Shown: in pieces, positions 51,053 through 63,235 of the stretch
How positions within the stretch are numbered: position 1 is the first letter of the stretch
Layout: each line of letters starts with the position of its first letter
Notes under the pieces: model-generated
The model's database searches: none
Seen by the model: only the letters and a program-made list of their open reading frames with translations
What the model was told of the DNA's origin: nothing
Program-made: the position numbers and the translations under genes
Origin: Legionella erythra
GTDB lineage: Bacteria > Pseudomonadota > Gammaproteobacteria > Legionellales > Legionellaceae
Direction of reading: 5' to 3'
DNA: 64,000 nt
Assembly (NCBI RefSeq): GCF_001467615.1
Contig: NZ_LNYA01000034.1
Location: forward strand, 344,810 to 408,809

Positions 51053-53404
51053 TTAGCGCTTAATAGTGATTGCAGCAAAAGAATGCCCAAGGTCAACTGT
51101 TTCAGGCATTGCATTGGCTACCCATACAACATCGGGTGCTATTCGCTCGTCTCGTTTGAGCGGCAATGTTATCTCAATATCTCCTTGAGATACAGTAGCA
51201 ACCTCATCTAATTTCAATCTATTTGCCGTATCGGGATGAACACGGATGCAGGCGGATTCAGCCGCCGCGCAATTTTGCAAGGCTTGGGCACTGCGTACAA
51301 TGGCATCGCATCGATACAAGGGCCACTCACCGACTCTGACTAATTGCTGATGATAGGCAGGAAGCGACTCCGGGTAATAGGGTTGGTACTTTACTTCCGC
51401 AGTCATACCCACGATTGATTTCACTTCGGTCAGAATGTCATCGCTGGATACATAGGTAAAATTCTGACAATGCAGAAGATTGCCCAATACTCTCAATATC
51501 TTCCAGGCTGGACGCGCTTCTTCATAAGGACTGCAAGCCCCCTTTACGGTTTGCCAGCGATAATCCACATTAATATAGGTCCCTGATGTTTCTGCATAGG
51601 GAGCCATGGGCAGAATGACATCGGCATAATCAAACATCGATTCATGTTGAAAAGCGGAGACGAGAACAACGAATTCGGCAGCGAGCATCGATTGTCTGGC
51701 ATTGAAGGGATTGGCAAAATCAAACCCGGGCTCCACACCCAGCAGGAAATAGCCTTTTAGTTTGGCATTAAGGGCCGATTGAGCATCAAGACCGGGTTGA
51801 GAAACCGACTTGCTCGCCGTAGTGCGGTGAGGAAGCATGCCCGCCAGTTCTGCCCCGGCTGCATTAGCCCCTGTGGTTAATCGCAATACACGCAAACCAC
51901 TGATGCTTTCAAGCACATGAACCAAGGTACGCAGCAAGGCAGCATCCGGGTGATTTTCACACAGAGCGCCCATGATGATGGCGGTTTTATTCTGACTTAA
52001 TTCAGCCGCCATGGCACGAAAGACCTCGTCGATCTCAAGGCCAACAATTAAACGTTGCACATTTTCAGGTAATTTTTGGACATCAACAGCCATAGCAGCA
52101 ATCAATTTTGCCAATTGCATCGGCATTTCCTGGGGTGAGACGACCACTTTTGCCTGAACATCGAAATTGTACTCATAATCCACGGGATTAATGGCAAAGA
52201 GTTTCGCGCCGTTGCGAAATGCCTTGCGAACCCGCACGCCGGCAAGCGGGACTTCACGATGAATATTGCAACCCAACAAGAGAATCGCCTGTTGATGTTC
52301 AATGTCTGCTATTTTTAAAGTATTTTCCCAAGTAGTCGGCAGGCCATCCTGATCACGGAAATCGACTTGTCTCAATCGATAATCCAGATTATTGACGCCC
52401 AACTCCCGCATGAGCTTTTGCAGTAGATAGAATTCTTCAAGCGTAGACGACGGTGATGCAAATGCGGCAAATTGCTCCGGACCATGTTGCTTGATAACTT
52501 TACTTATGCCTTCGGCCACAAATTTCAGCGCCGTTTCCCAATCCACGGTTTGCCATTGCCCCTGGGCTTTAATCATGGGGTGTCCCGCACGCATTTCGCT
52601 CTTGAGTCCTAAATAGCTGAAGCGATCGCGATCGGACAGCCAGGTTTCATTGATAGCTTCATCTTCTTTCGGAACCGCGCGCATAACCTGGTTACGGCGA
52701 ACATGTAAATACACATTCGACCCCAGACAGTCGTGAGGCGCCAAGCTATCATGCTGGGTTAATTCCCAGGCCCGGGCTGTAAAGCGATACGGTTTGGAGG
52801 TCAATGCACCTACCGGGCATAAATCAATGATATTACCGGACACTTCTGACTGGATGCTGTGTTGCACATAAGTGCCTATTTGCATCCTTTCCCCACGCCC
52901 GGTTGCGCCGAGTTCACGCAAACCAGCTACTTCATCGCCAAATCGGACACAACGCGTGCAATGAATGCAACGCGTCATTTCGGTGGCAATCAAGGGGCCT
53001 AAATTATCGTCTTCAACGGAACGTTTGATTTCTTCATATTCGGAACTGTCATGTCCAAACCCCATGGAAATATCCTGCAACTCACACTCTCCACCCTGAT
53101 CACAAATAGGGCAATCCAGCGGGTGGTTGATGAGCAGAAACTCCATCACTGCTTCCTGGGAACGAATCGCTTCTTCGGATTTGGTAAATACTTTCATACC
53201 GTTCGTGATCGGCGTTGCACACGCAGGAACAGGTTTTCGACCGTTTTCTACCTCAACCAGGCACATGCGGCAATTGGCGGCAACAGATAATTTCTTGTGG
53301 TAACAGAAGCGTGGTATATAAATGCCAGCTTCATCCGCCACTTCAATAATCATTTTGCCATTTTCAACTTCAAATGTTTTCCCGTCGATTTCAATGGTAG
53401 CCAT
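51053..53404 (-). CDS. nuoG: NADH-quinone oxidoreductase subunit G
   Basis: Largest peripheral-arm subunit, 783 aa. N-terminal [2Fe-2S] and [4Fe-4S] region: CRMCLVEVENG, CPICDQGGECELQD with an upstream HxxxC-type site, MTRCIHCTRCVRF; then a molybdopterin-oxidoreductase-like domain without a cofactor (about 220-780). Follows nuoF by 17 bases. Confidence 0.97.
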   Translation of the reverse strand: MATIEIDGKTFEVENGKMIIEVADEAGIYIPRFCYHKKLSVAANCRMCLVEVENGRKPVPACATPITNGMKVFTKSEEAIRSQEAVMEFLLINHPLDCPICDQGGECELQDISMGFGHDSSEYEEIKRSVEDDNLGPLIATEMTRCIHCTRCVRFGDEVAGLRELGATGRGERMQIGTYVQHSIQSEVSGNIIDLCPVGALTSKPYRFTARAWELTQHDSLAPHDCLGSNVYLHVRRNQVMRAVPKEDEAINETWLSDRDRFSYLGLKSEMRAGHPMIKAQGQWQTVDWETALKFVAEGISKVIKQHGPEQFAAFASPSSTLEEFYLLQKLMRELGVNNLDYRLRQVDFRDQDGLPTTWENTLKIADIEHQQAILLLGCNIHREVPLAGVRVRKAFRNGAKLFAINPVDYEYNFDVQAKVVVSPQEMPMQLAKLIAAMAVDVQKLPENVQRLIVGLEIDEVFRAMAAELSQNKTAIIMGALCENHPDAALLRTLVHVLESISGLRVLRLTTGANAAGAELAGMLPHRTTASKSVSQPGLDAQSALNAKLKGYFLLGVEPGFDFANPFNARQSMLAAEFVVLVSAFQHESMFDYADVILPMAPYAETSGTYINVDYRWQTVKGACSPYEEARPAWKILRVLGNLLHCQNFTYVSSDDILTEVKSIVGMTAEVKYQPYYPESLPAYHQQLVRVGEWPLYRCDAIVRSAQALQNCAAAESACIRVHPDTANRLKLDEVATVSQGDIEITLPLKRDERIAPDVVWVANAMPETVDLGHSFAAITIKR

Positions 53405-53421
53405 TGTCTAAACCTTCTCAA

Positions 53422-54699
53422 TTATGCTGCGACGATCGAGCGTTTATGCTTAATAAAATACTCAAACTCATGATAAAAATGCTTCACGAAACTCTGCACT
53501 GGCCAGGCAGCCGCTTCTCCTAATGCACAGATGGTGCGCCCATCAATTTTGTTGGCAACGTTGACCAGTTTTTCAATATCACCTGGCTCACCATGACCTT
53601 CACGAATCCGATGAATCAAACGGACCATCCATCCGGTGCCTTCACGGCAGGGCGTACACTGGCCACAGGACTCATCCATATAAAACTCGGAAATACGGTA
53701 GAGCGCATCCACCATGCATGTGGTTTCGTCCATAATAATGACAGCCCCCGAGCCCAGACCGGAACCCGCTTTTTGAATACTGTCATAATCCATATCCAGG
53801 CTCATCATGACATCACCCGGGAGAACCCGCATGGACGAACCACCCGGGATAACCGCTTTGATTTTATTGCCGTTTCGTACACCACCAGCCAAATCCAGCA
53901 GGGTTTTAAAGGGTGTCCCCAGTGGAATTTCAAAATTACCCGGCTTGTTGACATGACCACTGACACTGAAACATTTCGTACCGCCATTATTTGGCTTGCC
54001 GAGTTTTAAGAACCACTCGCCACCTTTTTCAATGATTGGAGGAACGGAGGCAAAGGTTTCCGTATTATTAATTGTGGTGGGTTTACCATAAAGGCCGTAA
54101 TTGGCTGGGAAAGGCGGTTTGAAACGCGGCATGCCCTTTTTGCCCTCCAGCGAATTGAGTAAGGCTGTTTCTTCACCACAAATGTATGCACCAGCCCCAA
54201 GATGATTGTACAAATCAAAGTCAACGCCGCTACCCAGGATGTTTTTTCCCAAGAGTCCTTCCGCATAGGCTTCTTTCAATGCCTGCTCAGTTCGCTCAAA
54301 AGGCAACCAGAATTCACCGCGGATATAATTATACCCTACGGTAGCACCCATGACGTATCCGGCAATGGCCATGCCCTCAATCAACTGGTGGGGATTATTC
54401 GTCAGAATTTCTCTGTCCTTACACGTGCCCGGTTCGCCTTCATCTGAATTGCACACCACGTATTTCTGCACGGGTGCATTACGGTTCATAAAGCTCCACT
54501 TAAGACCCGTAGGGAAACCCGCCCCTCCGCGGCCCCGTAACGACGATGTCTTCAGTTCCTCAATAATTTGTTGAGGCGGGATTTTTTCACTCAGAATACG
54601 CCGCCATGCACTATATCCACCAACACTTAGATATGATTTTAACGTCCAAGGCTCTTGCAGATGGAATGTTCGGTAACAGACTTGATTCAATTCAACCAT
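53422..54699 (-). CDS. nuoF: NADH-quinone oxidoreductase subunit F
   Basis: NADH-oxidising subunit with FMN and cluster N3. 425 aa. NADH/FMN motifs [15 protein letters not shown] and [19 protein letters not shown]; cluster motif [15 protein letters not shown] plus a later Cys in [15 protein letters not shown] at 54699 with GAGGTGA upstream; an in-frame GTG lies at 54708. Confidence 0.97.
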   Translation of the reverse strand: MVELNQVCYRTFHLQEPWTLKSYLSVGGYSAWRRILSEKIPPQQIIEELKTSSLRGRGGAGFPTGLKWSFMNRNAPVQKYVVCNSDEGEPGTCKDREILTNNPHQLIEGMAIAGYVMGATVGYNYIRGEFWLPFERTEQALKEAYAEGLLGKNILGSGVDFDLYNHLGAGAYICGEETALLNSLEGKKGMPRFKPPFPANYGLYGKPTTINNTETFASVPPIIEKGGEWFLKLGKPNNGGTKCFSVSGHVNKPGNFEIPLGTPFKTLLDLAGGVRNGNKIKAVIPGGSSMRVLPGDVMMSLDMDYDSIQKAGSGLGSGAVIIMDETTCMVDALYRISEFYMDESCGQCTPCREGTGWMVRLIHRIREGHGEPGDIEKLVNVANKIDGRTICALGEAAAWPVQSFVKHFYHEFEYFIKHKRSIVAA

Positions 54700-54716
54700 G
54701 GCAATCACCTCTATCG

Positions 54717-55220
54717 TTATTGATACTGTTCCAGCACGTGATCAATTTTTTCAGGGTTTAAATTCTCGTGATACGCTTTATTAATCTGCATCATCGGTGC
54801 ATTAACGCAGGCGCCCAGGCATTCAACCGAGCGAAGTGTAAAGCGCCCATCCGTCGTGGTTTCACCGAGTTTAATGCCCAGTTTGGATTGTAAATAATTA
54901 ACCACTTCCGATGATCCCATCAATTTACAGGAAATATTGGTGCAAACGTTGATTAAATGGCGCCCAATGGGTTTATGTTCATACATGGTATAAAACGTAG
55001 CGACTTCATAAACGGCAATGGATGGCATATCCAGGTAATCGGCAACCGCATCCATTAATTCAGGCGACAAATAACCGTGTTCCTCCTGAACGATGCGCAG
55101 GGCACTCATCACAGCAGATTGCTTTTGATCAGCTGGATATTTCGCTATCCATTCATTGATTTCACTGATTCGCTCTGCTGATATCAGTTGACAAAGTATT
55201 TTAGCTGAATTCTCAGACAT
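54717..55220 (-). CDS. nuoE: NADH-quinone oxidoreductase subunit E
   Basis: Thioredoxin-like subunit with [2Fe-2S] cluster N1a. 167 aa; Cys pairs in [11 protein letters not shown] and [14 protein letters not shown]. The helical N-terminal part ([20 protein letters not shown]) is typical. Confidence 0.97.
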   Translation of the reverse strand: MSENSAKILCQLISAERISEINEWIAKYPADQKQSAVMSALRIVQEEHGYLSPELMDAVADYLDMPSIAVYEVATFYTMYEHKPIGRHLINVCTNISCKLMGSSEVVNYLQSKLGIKLGETTTDGRFTLRSVECLGACVNAPMMQINKAYHENLNPEKIDHVLEQYQ

Positions 55221-55259
55221 GCTTCTAACCTTAAAAAAACGTTTAATTCGACAGTGTCA

Positions 55260-56513
55260 TTACCGATCGATTTCACCGAAAACAATATCCTGACTGGCAA
55301 GGATTGCTACCCCATCAGCCAACATGTGGCCTCTGACCATTTCATCATATCCCGCCAGATGGGCAAAACCAGGCGCCCTGATTTTCAGGCGATAAGGTTT
55401 GTTTGCACCATCGGAAACCAAATAAATACCAAATTCGCCTTTAGGCGCTTCCACAGCGCTGTACACTTCACCCCGCGGCAACGAGAACCCCTCGGTATAC
55501 AGTTTAAAGTGATGGATCAGCGCTTCCATGTCATGTTTCATTTCAACCCGACGTGGCGGTGTAATTTTATGATCCTGAATACGCACTGGACCAGGATTTT
55601 TACGCAACCACTCAATGCATTGACGAACAATGCGATTTGATTGCCTTAATTCCTCGACACGCACCAGGTAGCGGTCATAACAGTCACCTGTTTTACCAAC
55701 CGGTATATCAAAATCAACTTTGTCATAGGCAGCATAGGATTGCTTCTTACGCAAATCCCAGGCAACACCTGAAGCACGCAGCATAGGACCGGTGAATCCC
55801 CACTGCAATGCTTGCTCAGGAGAAACCACACCAATATCCACCGTTCTTTGTTTCCAAATCCGGTTATCGGTTAATAATGTTTCGTATTCATCGATGCATT
55901 TGGGAAAACGCTCGGTAAAGGCCCAGAGAAAATCCAGCAGGCTCCCCTGGCGGTTTTCGTTCATTTTTTCCACTTCACGCTCATTGTGCCAACGCGATGC
56001 CTTGTATTGCGGCATGCTGTCTGGCAGATCACGGGCAACACCCCCAGGGCGGTAGTACTTGGCGTGCATACGGGCACCCGACACGGCTTCGTAGCAATCA
56101 AATAAATCTTCGCGCTCGCGGAAGCAATATAGAAAGACGGTCATTGCACCGATGTCCAGTGCACTGGCACCTAACCAAAGCAAATGGTTAAGAATTCGCG
56201 TCACTTCATCAAACAGAGTACGGATATACTGGGCACGGATAGGGGCTTCAATACCCAGCAATTTTTCAATGGCCAATACATAGGCATGTTCATTACACAT
56301 CATGGATACGTAATCCAACCTGTCCATGTAACCGATGTTTTGCAGGTAAGGTTTTGATTCAGCCAATTTCTCCGTTGCACGATGCAGTAACCCAATGTGC
56401 GGATCGGCACGGACAATGGTCTCCCCCTCAAGTTCAAGAACCAGGCGCAACACACCATGGGCAGCAGGATGCTGGGGACCAAAGTTAAGCGTATAATTTT
56501 TTAATTCAATCAT
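55260..56513 (-). CDS. nuoD: NADH-quinone oxidoreductase subunit D
   Basis: 49-kDa-type subunit forming the quinone site. 417 aa; [22 protein letters not shown] holds the conserved His, and the C-terminus RAPGFAHL...DIVFGEIDR is diagnostic. Separate from nuoC, unlike the fused E. coli gene; the two overlap by 8 bases (56506-56513). Confidence 0.97.
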   Translation of the reverse strand: MIELKNYTLNFGPQHPAAHGVLRLVLELEGETIVRADPHIGLLHRATEKLAESKPYLQNIGYMDRLDYVSMMCNEHAYVLAIEKLLGIEAPIRAQYIRTLFDEVTRILNHLLWLGASALDIGAMTVFLYCFREREDLFDCYEAVSGARMHAKYYRPGGVARDLPDSMPQYKASRWHNEREVEKMNENRQGSLLDFLWAFTERFPKCIDEYETLLTDNRIWKQRTVDIGVVSPEQALQWGFTGPMLRASGVAWDLRKKQSYAAYDKVDFDIPVGKTGDCYDRYLVRVEELRQSNRIVRQCIEWLRKNPGPVRIQDHKITPPRRVEMKHDMEALIHHFKLYTEGFSLPRGEVYSAVEAPKGEFGIYLVSDGANKPYRLKIRAPGFAHLAGYDEMVRGHMLADGVAILASQDIVFGEIDR

Positions 56514-57189
56514 TGCTCACTCCATGGTTATCAAGATAACGATTATCATTGCGTATTACCTTGGGCACCAGGATTCTGGGTTCAATGCTAACCGGTTCAT
56601 ACACGACCTTTTGTTGACGGGCGTCGTAACGCATTTCAACCTGACCGATCAATGGGAAATCCTTACGGAATGGGTGGCCAATAAAACCGTAATCTGTCAA
56701 TAGACGTCTCAAATCAGGGTGATCTGAGAAAAGAATGCCATATAAATCGTAGGCTTCACGTTCAAACCAGTTTGCTGATTTCCATAGTTCATGGGCGGAT
56801 GGAATGACCAGATTACGCTCATCAAGAAACACTTTTACACGGACACGTTGATTTTTTACGGTCGAGAGCAGGTGATAAACAACAGCAAAACGAGGTTTAT
56901 CAAAGATAAACGCTTTGGCTTCATGTGCTTCCACACCCCGGGAAAAACCGCTTTCCGTTGCAGCCTCCGTTTCCCAGTCATAGGAGCCATAATCGAGATA
57001 ATCAACAGCACAAACGTCGATTAGCTGATCAAATGCAAAATGCTCGTGCACTTTCAGTTGCTCCAATACCTGCTTAATATGGGCAGGACTGCATTCAATC
57101 GTAAGCTCATCGGTTGCCACATCGACTGAGTCAATTAATTGAGCCAATTCAGTGTTTATTTTTTCGGCCAAGCTAGTCAGTTTAGTCAT
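56506..57189 (-). CDS. nuoC: NADH-quinone oxidoreductase subunit C
   Basis: 30-kDa-type subunit of the peripheral arm. 227 aa. Signature [40 protein letters not shown], given here as one continuous family block near residues 135-175 (key residues E-R-E, D-L-G, H-P-x-R-K-D-F-P). Confidence 0.96.
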   Translation of the reverse strand: MTKLTSLAEKINTELAQLIDSVDVATDELTIECSPAHIKQVLEQLKVHEHFAFDQLIDVCAVDYLDYGSYDWETEAATESGFSRGVEAHEAKAFIFDKPRFAVVYHLLSTVKNQRVRVKVFLDERNLVIPSAHELWKSANWFEREAYDLYGILFSDHPDLRRLLTDYGFIGHPFRKDFPLIGQVEMRYDARQQKVVYEPVSIEPRILVPKVIRNDNRYLDNHGVSND

Positions 57190-57211
57190 CGATAGATACC
57201 TGTGTGCTCGT

Positions 57212-57688
57212 TTATGCTTCTATTACAGGTTTACGCCTGATTTTATTCTGTAACTGGATAATGCCGTAAAGAAGCGCTTCAGCGGTGGGAGGACAACCCG
57301 GTACATACACATCAACCGGTACAATGCGATCACAGCCGCGTACGACCGAATAGGAATAATGGTAATAGCCGCCCCCGTTGGCACATGAGCCCATCGAAAT
57401 AACCCAGCGTGGTTCAGGCATTTGATCATAAACTTTGCGCAGGGCTGGCGCCATTTTGTTGCACAGGGTACCGGCAACAATCATGACGTCGGATTGACGG
57501 GGACTTGGTCTGAAAATAATTCCAAAGCGGTCTAAATCATAGCGGGCAGCCCCCACATGCATCATTTCTACTGCGCAACAGGCCAATCCAAACGTCATCG
57601 GCCACATTGAACCGCTGCGTGCCCAACCCACCAGTTTCTCAACGGAGGTCGTAACAAAGCCCGTTTTTTGCAATTCTGCAACAGCCAT
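57212..57688 (-). CDS. nuoB: NADH-quinone oxidoreductase subunit B
   Basis: Holds cluster N2, the last Fe-S centre before quinone. 158 aa; N2 ligands are the tandem Cys in [10 protein letters not shown] plus Cys in [12 protein letters not shown] and [16 protein letters not shown]. Confidence 0.97.
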   Translation of the reverse strand: MAVAELQKTGFVTTSVEKLVGWARSGSMWPMTFGLACCAVEMMHVGAARYDLDRFGIIFRPSPRQSDVMIVAGTLCNKMAPALRKVYDQMPEPRWVISMGSCANGGGYYHYSYSVVRGCDRIVPVDVYVPGCPPTAEALLYGIIQLQNKIRRKPVIEA

Positions 57689-57765
57689 AGCAAGCCTCTA
57701 AAATAATATATCTTGGTTTAATAAAACGTCGCCGCAGGCCTCAGCCTGGAAACGATAATGAATAA

Positions 57766-58122
57766 TCATTCCCATTCAAGAGCGCCCCGCTTCCATTCGT
57801 AGATAAAGCCAATGACCAACAGGCCAAGAAAGATCATCATCGCAGAGAAACCAAACCAACCTATCTCACGCAATACCAAGGCCCAAGGGAAGAAGAAAGC
57901 AGTTTCCAGATCAAAGATAATAAATAGTATAGCCACCAAATAGAATCTTACATCAAACGGGATGTGAGAACTTTCAAACGCGCTGAAACCGCACTCATAA
58001 GGCGCATTCTTGGCTGAGTTGGGTTGATGTTTTGAAAACAATGACGCAGCAGTAATCATAGCAACGCCCAAGGCTAAGGCTATGATAATAAAAACTAGTA
58101 TTGGCAAGTATTGTGATAGCAT
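57766..58122 (-). CDS. nuoA: NADH-quinone oxidoreductase subunit A
   Basis: Small membrane subunit, 118 aa, three helices; motif [23 protein letters not shown] with the conserved Cys loop near the quinone channel. First nuo gene. Only 21 bases separate it from the tRNA-Leu upstream, leaving no room for a full promoter, so nuo is likely transcribed from further upstream. 58122 or 58125 could be the start. Confidence 0.96.
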   Translation of the reverse strand: MLSQYLPILVFIIIALALGVAMITAASLFSKHQPNSAKNAPYECGFSAFESSHIPFDVRFYLVAILFIIFDLETAFFFPWALVLREIGWFGFSAMMIFLGLLVIGFIYEWKRGALEWE

Positions 58123-58143
58123 CATTCATATCGCTCGGATAAA

Positions 58144-58228
58144 TGGTGCCGAAGGCCGGACTCGAACCGGCACGGCTTACGCCACCGCCCCCTCAAGACG
58201 GCGTGTCTACCAATTCCACCACTTCGGC
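58144..58228 (-). tRNA. leuU: tRNA-Leu (GAG)
   Basis: 85-base cloverleaf with long variable arm and encoded CCA (58144-58146). Acceptor GCCGAAG/CTTCGGC; anticodon loop TTGAGGG gives anticodon GAG. Sits 8 bases after secG, the same neighbour as leuU of E. coli. Confidence 0.96.
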
Positions 58229-58236
58229 ATATTTAG

Positions 58237-58566
58237 TTATTCTTTTCCGTTTTTACTGCTATCAACCGGCACCGGAATCGCGTTATTTGGCGCGCTGATT
58301 GGTTGAGGAATGGCTTGTTGTTCTGCCTTTTGGTATTGCGTGGATACCATATAGGACAGGGACAAACTTGTCACAAAAAATGTCAATGCCAATCCGCCGG
58401 TTAATTTGAACAGAAACCCTCCGGTACCCTGGCTGCCGAACACAGTATTTGATGCGCCTGAACCAAAAGCAGCACCAATATCGGCACCCTTTCCATGCTG
58501 TATCAACACTAATCCGATAAGGACCATGGCGACCAGCACATGAATGATTAAAATTAATTGATACAT
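58237..58566 (-). CDS. secG: Protein translocase subunit SecG
   Basis: Auxiliary inner-membrane subunit of SecYEG. 109 aa; two helices (3-20 and about 52-72) around [27 protein letters not shown], the family signature. Start overlaps the tpiA stop by 13 bases. Confidence 0.95.
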   Translation of the reverse strand: MYQLILIIHVLVAMVLIGLVLIQHGKGADIGAAFGSGASNTVFGSQGTGGFLFKLTGGLALTFFVTSLSLSYMVSTQYQKAEQQAIPQPISAPNNAIPVPVDSSKNGKE

Positions 58567-59306
58567 TTAACAATTTCCACAAACTGTTGTGCATTAAGGG
58601 ATGCACCACCAATTAAACCACCGTCGACATCCGGCATGGAAAACAACGACGCTGCGTTTTTCTCATTCACACTTCCGCCATACAATAACGGGATCGCAGC
58701 TGCGTCTTCCTTGCTGAACTCACTTACCAATTCTCGAATAAACCCGTGCATTTCCTGCGCTTGCTCAGGGCTTGCTGTCTGGCCTGTGCCTATCGCCCAT
58801 ACGGGTTCATACGCAATGACTGCATCACTAAAACAAGCTGAGTCTTTTTCAGCGACAGCTAAAAGCTGACGGGTTAAAACTTCTTTTGTTTTTCCATGCT
58901 GGCGCTCCTCAAGGGTCTCGCCCACGCAAAGAACGGGTATCATACCATGATCTTTTACATGGTGGTATTTATCAGCAACAAATTTTTCATCTTCCCTGAA
59001 AAGCTGCCTTCTTTCCGAATGGCCGACCAGCACATACCGGCATCGGTAATCCATAAGCATCGTGCTGGATATTTCTCCTGTATAAGCGCCTGAATTCGCT
59101 GGATAAACATTTTGCGCACCCCAGCAAATGGTACTGCTTTGCAGAAGTTTTTGTACCAGCGGCAAGTAAATGGAGGGCGCCATCACAGCACACTCCGCCT
59201 GGCTGTGTAGTTCAGGCAGTTGCAGCATGAGGTCCTTGAGCAACTGGGTAATGGTATTGACTGTACCATTCATTTTCCAATTCCCGGCTACAATTTTTTT
59301 CCTCAT
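58554..59306 (-). CDS. tpiA: Triosephosphate isomerase
   Basis: Interconverts dihydroxyacetone phosphate and glyceraldehyde 3-phosphate. 250 aa. Catalytic residues: Lys in AGNWKMNG, His in VGHSERRQ, Glu in [12 protein letters not shown]; phosphate loop [14 protein letters not shown] at 59306 with TGGAG upstream; frame opens at 59333. Confidence 0.97.
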   Translation of the reverse strand: MRKKIVAGNWKMNGTVNTITQLLKDLMLQLPELHSQAECAVMAPSIYLPLVQKLLQSSTICWGAQNVYPANSGAYTGEISSTMLMDYRCRYVLVGHSERRQLFREDEKFVADKYHHVKDHGMIPVLCVGETLEERQHGKTKEVLTRQLLAVAEKDSACFSDAVIAYEPVWAIGTGQTASPEQAQEMHGFIRELVSEFSKEDAAAIPLLYGGSVNEKNAASLFSMPDVDGGLIGGASLNAQQFVEIVKCIN

Positions 59307-59467
59307 TGCCACTCCAGTTAATAACCGGGGCAATATACATTAATGTTGCTCGAAATCCTAGTATTTTGCTTGATTTTTATGAATCGCTCCGTTAATTATA
59401 GAAATTGAGCTTCTTTTCAGTCCAGGCTGCACTCAAGGATTGACTTATTTGTATTGAGGAGAAACGC

Positions 59468-61861
59468 ATGAAAGAGGAACTCAGAGGCCTGGCCACCCAA
59501 CTTCTTACCTCACCGCCTAAAGATTTCTTTTCGCTTTATAATCGATTTGTCCATTATGATCATTTATTTAATCAGAGCAGCCCCCTGCCTCAGGAAGCCC
59601 ATGCGTTATGGCTATGTCTCAATGATTTCAGGACGCTTCTGCTGCGCTGGAAAAGTAATACGGACAAACAAGCTGCGAGAGCAGCCATCATTGACGAACA
59701 GAAGAGCAATCAAAGTGAAATCAGGCAGATTAATGAGAGTCTTAAAGCCCATGAACTTGAGGCCAGCCAGCTCAAAGAGCAGCTTGAAGAACCTTATCAG
59801 CAACTCCATTCTGTCTATGCCAAAATCCAATCACAGAAAGAGCCCCTGCTCGCTCTCCCGGTTTATACCGGGCTTAGGGAACGTGAGGTCCTGATTTCAA
59901 GGCTTGAAGAGACCCTGACGAAAGAATTAAATGCCATTAAATTTGATGATCTCAAATTAATCCTTAATAAGAACTGGTTAAGAATTAATGACATTCAAAA
60001 GCAGTTGAAAGCACTGCATATCGATCTGATCTCGTATAGAAACATTGAACTTCTTCGGGGAGAATTGGAAAATATTCAATCCCAGATTGCCGGTCAAGAG
60101 CGGTATCTCCAGGCATTTACCCGCTACTCACAGCACTTGAAAGACTCTTTATCCCATCAGGACCTTTCAAGCACGATTAGCCAATTGAGTAATGAGCTTG
60201 AGGCATCACGACAAACACTGCGTGAGATAACTAACGACATTGACCAATTTGATCTTTCTACTGACATAAAACGGGATCTTAAGTATCTATTTGATGAAGC
60301 ACCGGATAAGGAAAACCTGCTTTATATTAAAAGTTGGCAGCAGGTCATCAGTACTTCAAAGCTCAATCCTTTAGCCTGGGTGAATTGGTTCAGTAATAAA
60401 AATTACACCCAGGACGTGAAGAGCATGGAACAGCATTATGCCTACCTTTTGCTTTTGTTCAAACGCTATAAGCTGCTAGCAGACATTGACTTGCTCGAAA
60501 AGAAACGTGGGAATGCCCAGGCTATGTTGCCTGAGGCTCCTAACGAGGGGCAGACTGCATCAGATTCAGTCAAACGTTCAATGATTCAGCTTATCCAATC
60601 CTATAATACATCCTATTCCGGTGAACAATGCAGCAGCCTGGAATTAAAACAGGAACTGGATAAGCTCTGTCTTGCTGCATCAAACCACATCGCTCGATTA
60701 GGCAGCGGGTTGAAACTCGTTCAGGAGCTCAGTCATCTTCTGTCGGAAAATACCCGGCTACGTACTCACAATAATATCGTTCATGGCAATGAACTCGACT
60801 TAACGCCCACTCAAATTAAACGGCTAACAGAGGAAACCCCTGACCGTAAAATACGCATTCAGGAACTGATTAGGCAAATTAGCCTGTGTAAGGATTATTT
60901 AGTCAAGATGCAACACGTCTCCTTATCTGACGCTCAAACGATGGCGTTGAATCTTCGAAAGATCAACTTAAAGCAGCGAGGGAAAGAATTGCGGGCAGAA
61001 TTAGCCAAACAGCCATTACCGAAAGCGTTAATGGAAGAACATGAACAATTGGAAACCGTACTGCCATTGCAATGGCAGCAACTGAAAGCCTTACTGACTG
61101 AACCCGATCATGAGAAAGACGATCCCCTCATCGTAGTTCAGCACGTGCCGCTTAAGCAGGGAATAGAATACCATCAAAAACTGGATGTCGTGCATCAGCA
61201 AATTCTAGCGCAGCTTCAGGGGATGGAGCCGGGATTTAAGCAATGGTACCAGCAATTGTTTATTGTCCTGCAATCCCAGGCTAATGATAAGAGACATTAT
61301 TATCAGGCAGCCCAATTGTTACGGGATATCCATTTCGAATTGGAATACCCTGATCCGATAAATCCCTATGCAGTGCTTCAGGCGTATCAACGGCTCGCCC
61401 CGAGCCCCGAGAAAGATTGGGATCATTTGCTGAACTTAAAACCCGCGGTACCGGTTGTCGATAAGAAACCGGGTGCGCTCAGGTCCTCCTCGTTGAATAC
61501 GCGGCTTGACACTCTCTATACCCATCAGGCTGGTTTGAAAAATAAACATCCGCGAGAGGCCATACTACTGGAGCAGGCTACCTTGAATTTGCATCAATTA
61601 GCTCATCTTGCGGAAGGGGATGACAAACGAGATGAACTCCAGAATACCCAAGCCTGTTTAGCTGACCCCCGCTACGATAGTCTGCAAAAACACCGTGGTT
61701 TTCTCAAGGTCGTGGAGCTTATTGCTCAATTTATCACTGAGTTGATTCGTTTAGTTTCACGAAAAGCGGATGATTATCGTCATCGCTTTTTCTTTATACC
61801 CACTTGTTCCTCTCAACTGCTGCAATCCACCAGCAGCGAATTAATCAGTTGCCCCGCCTAG
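59468..61861 (+). CDS. Large coiled-coil orphan protein, 797 aa
   Basis: Not recognised. Soluble, Gln/Leu/Glu-rich with several predicted coiled-coil stretches (about 68-125, 180-265, 440-500, 520-560) and no signal peptide or membrane helix. GAGGAGA is a strong ribosome site 6 bases before the ATG. The C-terminus ([16 protein letters not shown]...) is aromatic then Ser-rich, as in some Legionella secreted effectors. It is the only plus-strand gene in a minus-strand housekeeping block, and its stop overlaps the glmM stop by 4 bases. Effector or structural role is inference. Confidence 0.65.
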   Translation: MKEELRGLATQLLTSPPKDFFSLYNRFVHYDHLFNQSSPLPQEAHALWLCLNDFRTLLLRWKSNTDKQAARAAIIDEQKSNQSEIRQINESLKAHELEASQLKEQLEEPYQQLHSVYAKIQSQKEPLLALPVYTGLREREVLISRLEETLTKELNAIKFDDLKLILNKNWLRINDIQKQLKALHIDLISYRNIELLRGELENIQSQIAGQERYLQAFTRYSQHLKDSLSHQDLSSTISQLSNELEASRQTLREITNDIDQFDLSTDIKRDLKYLFDEAPDKENLLYIKSWQQVISTSKLNPLAWVNWFSNKNYTQDVKSMEQHYAYLLLLFKRYKLLADIDLLEKKRGNAQAMLPEAPNEGQTASDSVKRSMIQLIQSYNTSYSGEQCSSLELKQELDKLCLAASNHIARLGSGLKLVQELSHLLSENTRLRTHNNIVHGNELDLTPTQIKRLTEETPDRKIRIQELIRQISLCKDYLVKMQHVSLSDAQTMALNLRKINLKQRGKELRAELAKQPLPKALMEEHEQLETVLPLQWQQLKALLTEPDHEKDDPLIVVQHVPLKQGIEYHQKLDVVHQQILAQLQGMEPGFKQWYQQLFIVLQSQANDKRHYYQAAQLLRDIHFELEYPDPINPYAVLQAYQRLAPSPEKDWDHLLNLKPAVPVVDKKPGALRSSSLNTRLDTLYTHQAGLKNKHPREAILLEQATLNLHQLAHLAEGDDKRDELQNTQACLADPRYDSLQKHRGFLKVVELIAQFITELIRLVSRKADDYRHRFFFIPTCSSQLLQSTSSELISCPA

Positions 61862-63225
61862 GGCAACTGCTGATTTTTATGCGCGGTCTTTTCAAAGGAC
61901 ATGATTTGATCGCGCAACCATTGGGCGTGACGCGCCACTTCCTGTTCATCGGTGCCTTCAACCATCACTCGAAGCAGGGGCTCTGTCCCGGATGGTCTTA
62001 AAAGGACACGTCCATTGTTATTCAGCTGCCGGCTAACATTGTCAACAAGAAGGGTAATGTCTGGGTGCCTCGCCAATTCGCCCGCATCATTGGTTTTAAT
62101 ATTAATCAGGGTCTGAGGCAGCAGTTCAATGCCTTGTGTGAGCTCTTTTAAGGTTTTATCCTGCTTCACCATGCAGGCTAACACCTGCAAGGCGGCAATA
62201 ATACCGTCCCCGGTTGTGGTTTTGTCAAGGCAAACAATATGCCCTGAGGGCTCCCCACCGATTCGCCAATCTTTTTCTTTCAGTGCCTCCAGCACATAAC
62301 GGTCGCCTACTTTAGCACGCAGGAAGGGAACCCCCATGGCCTCAATCGCTTTTTGCAATCCAAAATTGCTCATTTGCGTACCGACTACCCCGCCTTGCAG
62401 CATACCGCGTTGATGCCGCTCACGGGCAATGATGTATATGATTTGATCCCCATCAACCACGTTTCCTTCCGCATCGATCATAATGCAGCGATCGCCATCA
62501 CCATCCAGAGCGATCCCTAAGTCAGCACGTGATTGAATCACGCGCTGACGTAATATTTCCGGGGACGTCGAGCCGCAATGCGCGTTGATATTAAAACCAT
62601 CCGGCTCATCGCCGATAGCAATCACTTCTGCCCCGAGTTCACTGAACACATTGGGTGCAATGTGGTAAGTAGCGCCATTCGCGCAATCAACCACCAGTTT
62701 AATTCCCGATAACCGCGTTAGGGAAGGGATGCTGGATTTGCAAAATTCGATGTAACGACCCGCGGCATCATTGATGCGCCTTGCTTTTCCGAGATGTTTG
62801 GACGCCGCCATCTGTAACGGTTTCTCTATTTCTGCCTCAATCGCAAGCTCCATGGCGTCAGGAAACTTACTGCCGTCAGACGAGAAGAATTTTATGCCAT
62901 TGTCTTCAAAGAGATTATGGGAGGCACTGATGACAATACCTGCATTCGCTCTCAGGGTTTGTGTCAGGTAAGCAATACCAGGCGTAGGCATGGGGCCTAA
63001 CAAAGCCACGTCCACACCCGCTGCCGCCAGACCTGCTTCAAGCGCTGATTCAAGCATGTAGCCTGAAACCCGGGTATCTTTACCGATGATGACTTTTTTA
63101 CGCTGCTCATTACCCAATACCCGTCCTAAAGCCCATCCCAATTTCAGCATGAACTCAGGGTTAACATTGGACAGTCCAACTTGTCCTCGAATACCGTCTG
63201 TGCCAAAGTATTTGCGTTGATTCAT
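61858..63225 (-). CDS. glmM: Phosphoglucosamine mutase
   Basis: Converts glucosamine-6-phosphate to glucosamine-1-phosphate for peptidoglycan and LPS. 455 aa. [11 protein letters not shown] at the N-terminus, phospho-Ser S102 in [12 protein letters not shown], Mg loop DGDGDRC, and [10 protein letters not shown]-terminal [20 protein letters not shown] at 63225 gives the family N-terminus; an ATG at 63243 that overlaps the folP stop is an alternative start. Confidence 0.97.
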   Translation of the reverse strand: MNQRKYFGTDGIRGQVGLSNVNPEFMLKLGWALGRVLGNEQRKKVIIGKDTRVSGYMLESALEAGLAAAGVDVALLGPMPTPGIAYLTQTLRANAGIVISASHNLFEDNGIKFFSSDGSKFPDAMELAIEAEIEKPLQMAASKHLGKARRINDAAGRYIEFCKSSIPSLTRLSGIKLVVDCANGATYHIAPNVFSELGAEVIAIGDEPDGFNINAHCGSTSPEILRQRVIQSRADLGIALDGDGDRCIMIDAEGNVVDGDQIIYIIARERHQRGMLQGGVVGTQMSNFGLQKAIEAMGVPFLRAKVGDRYVLEALKEKDWRIGGEPSGHIVCLDKTTTGDGIIAALQVLACMVKQDKTLKELTQGIELLPQTLINIKTNDAGELARHPDITLLVDNVSRQLNNNGRVLLRPSGTEPLLRVMVEGTDEQEVARHAQWLRDQIMSFEKTAHKNQQLP

Positions 63226-63235
63226 CCTTATTACC

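Noticed and set aside
57754-57772. Fur-box-like AT sequence between nuoA and nuoB
   Set aside because: It covers the nuoA stop inside a cotranscribed operon, has an extra base relative to the Fur repeat pattern, and no promoter is next to it.
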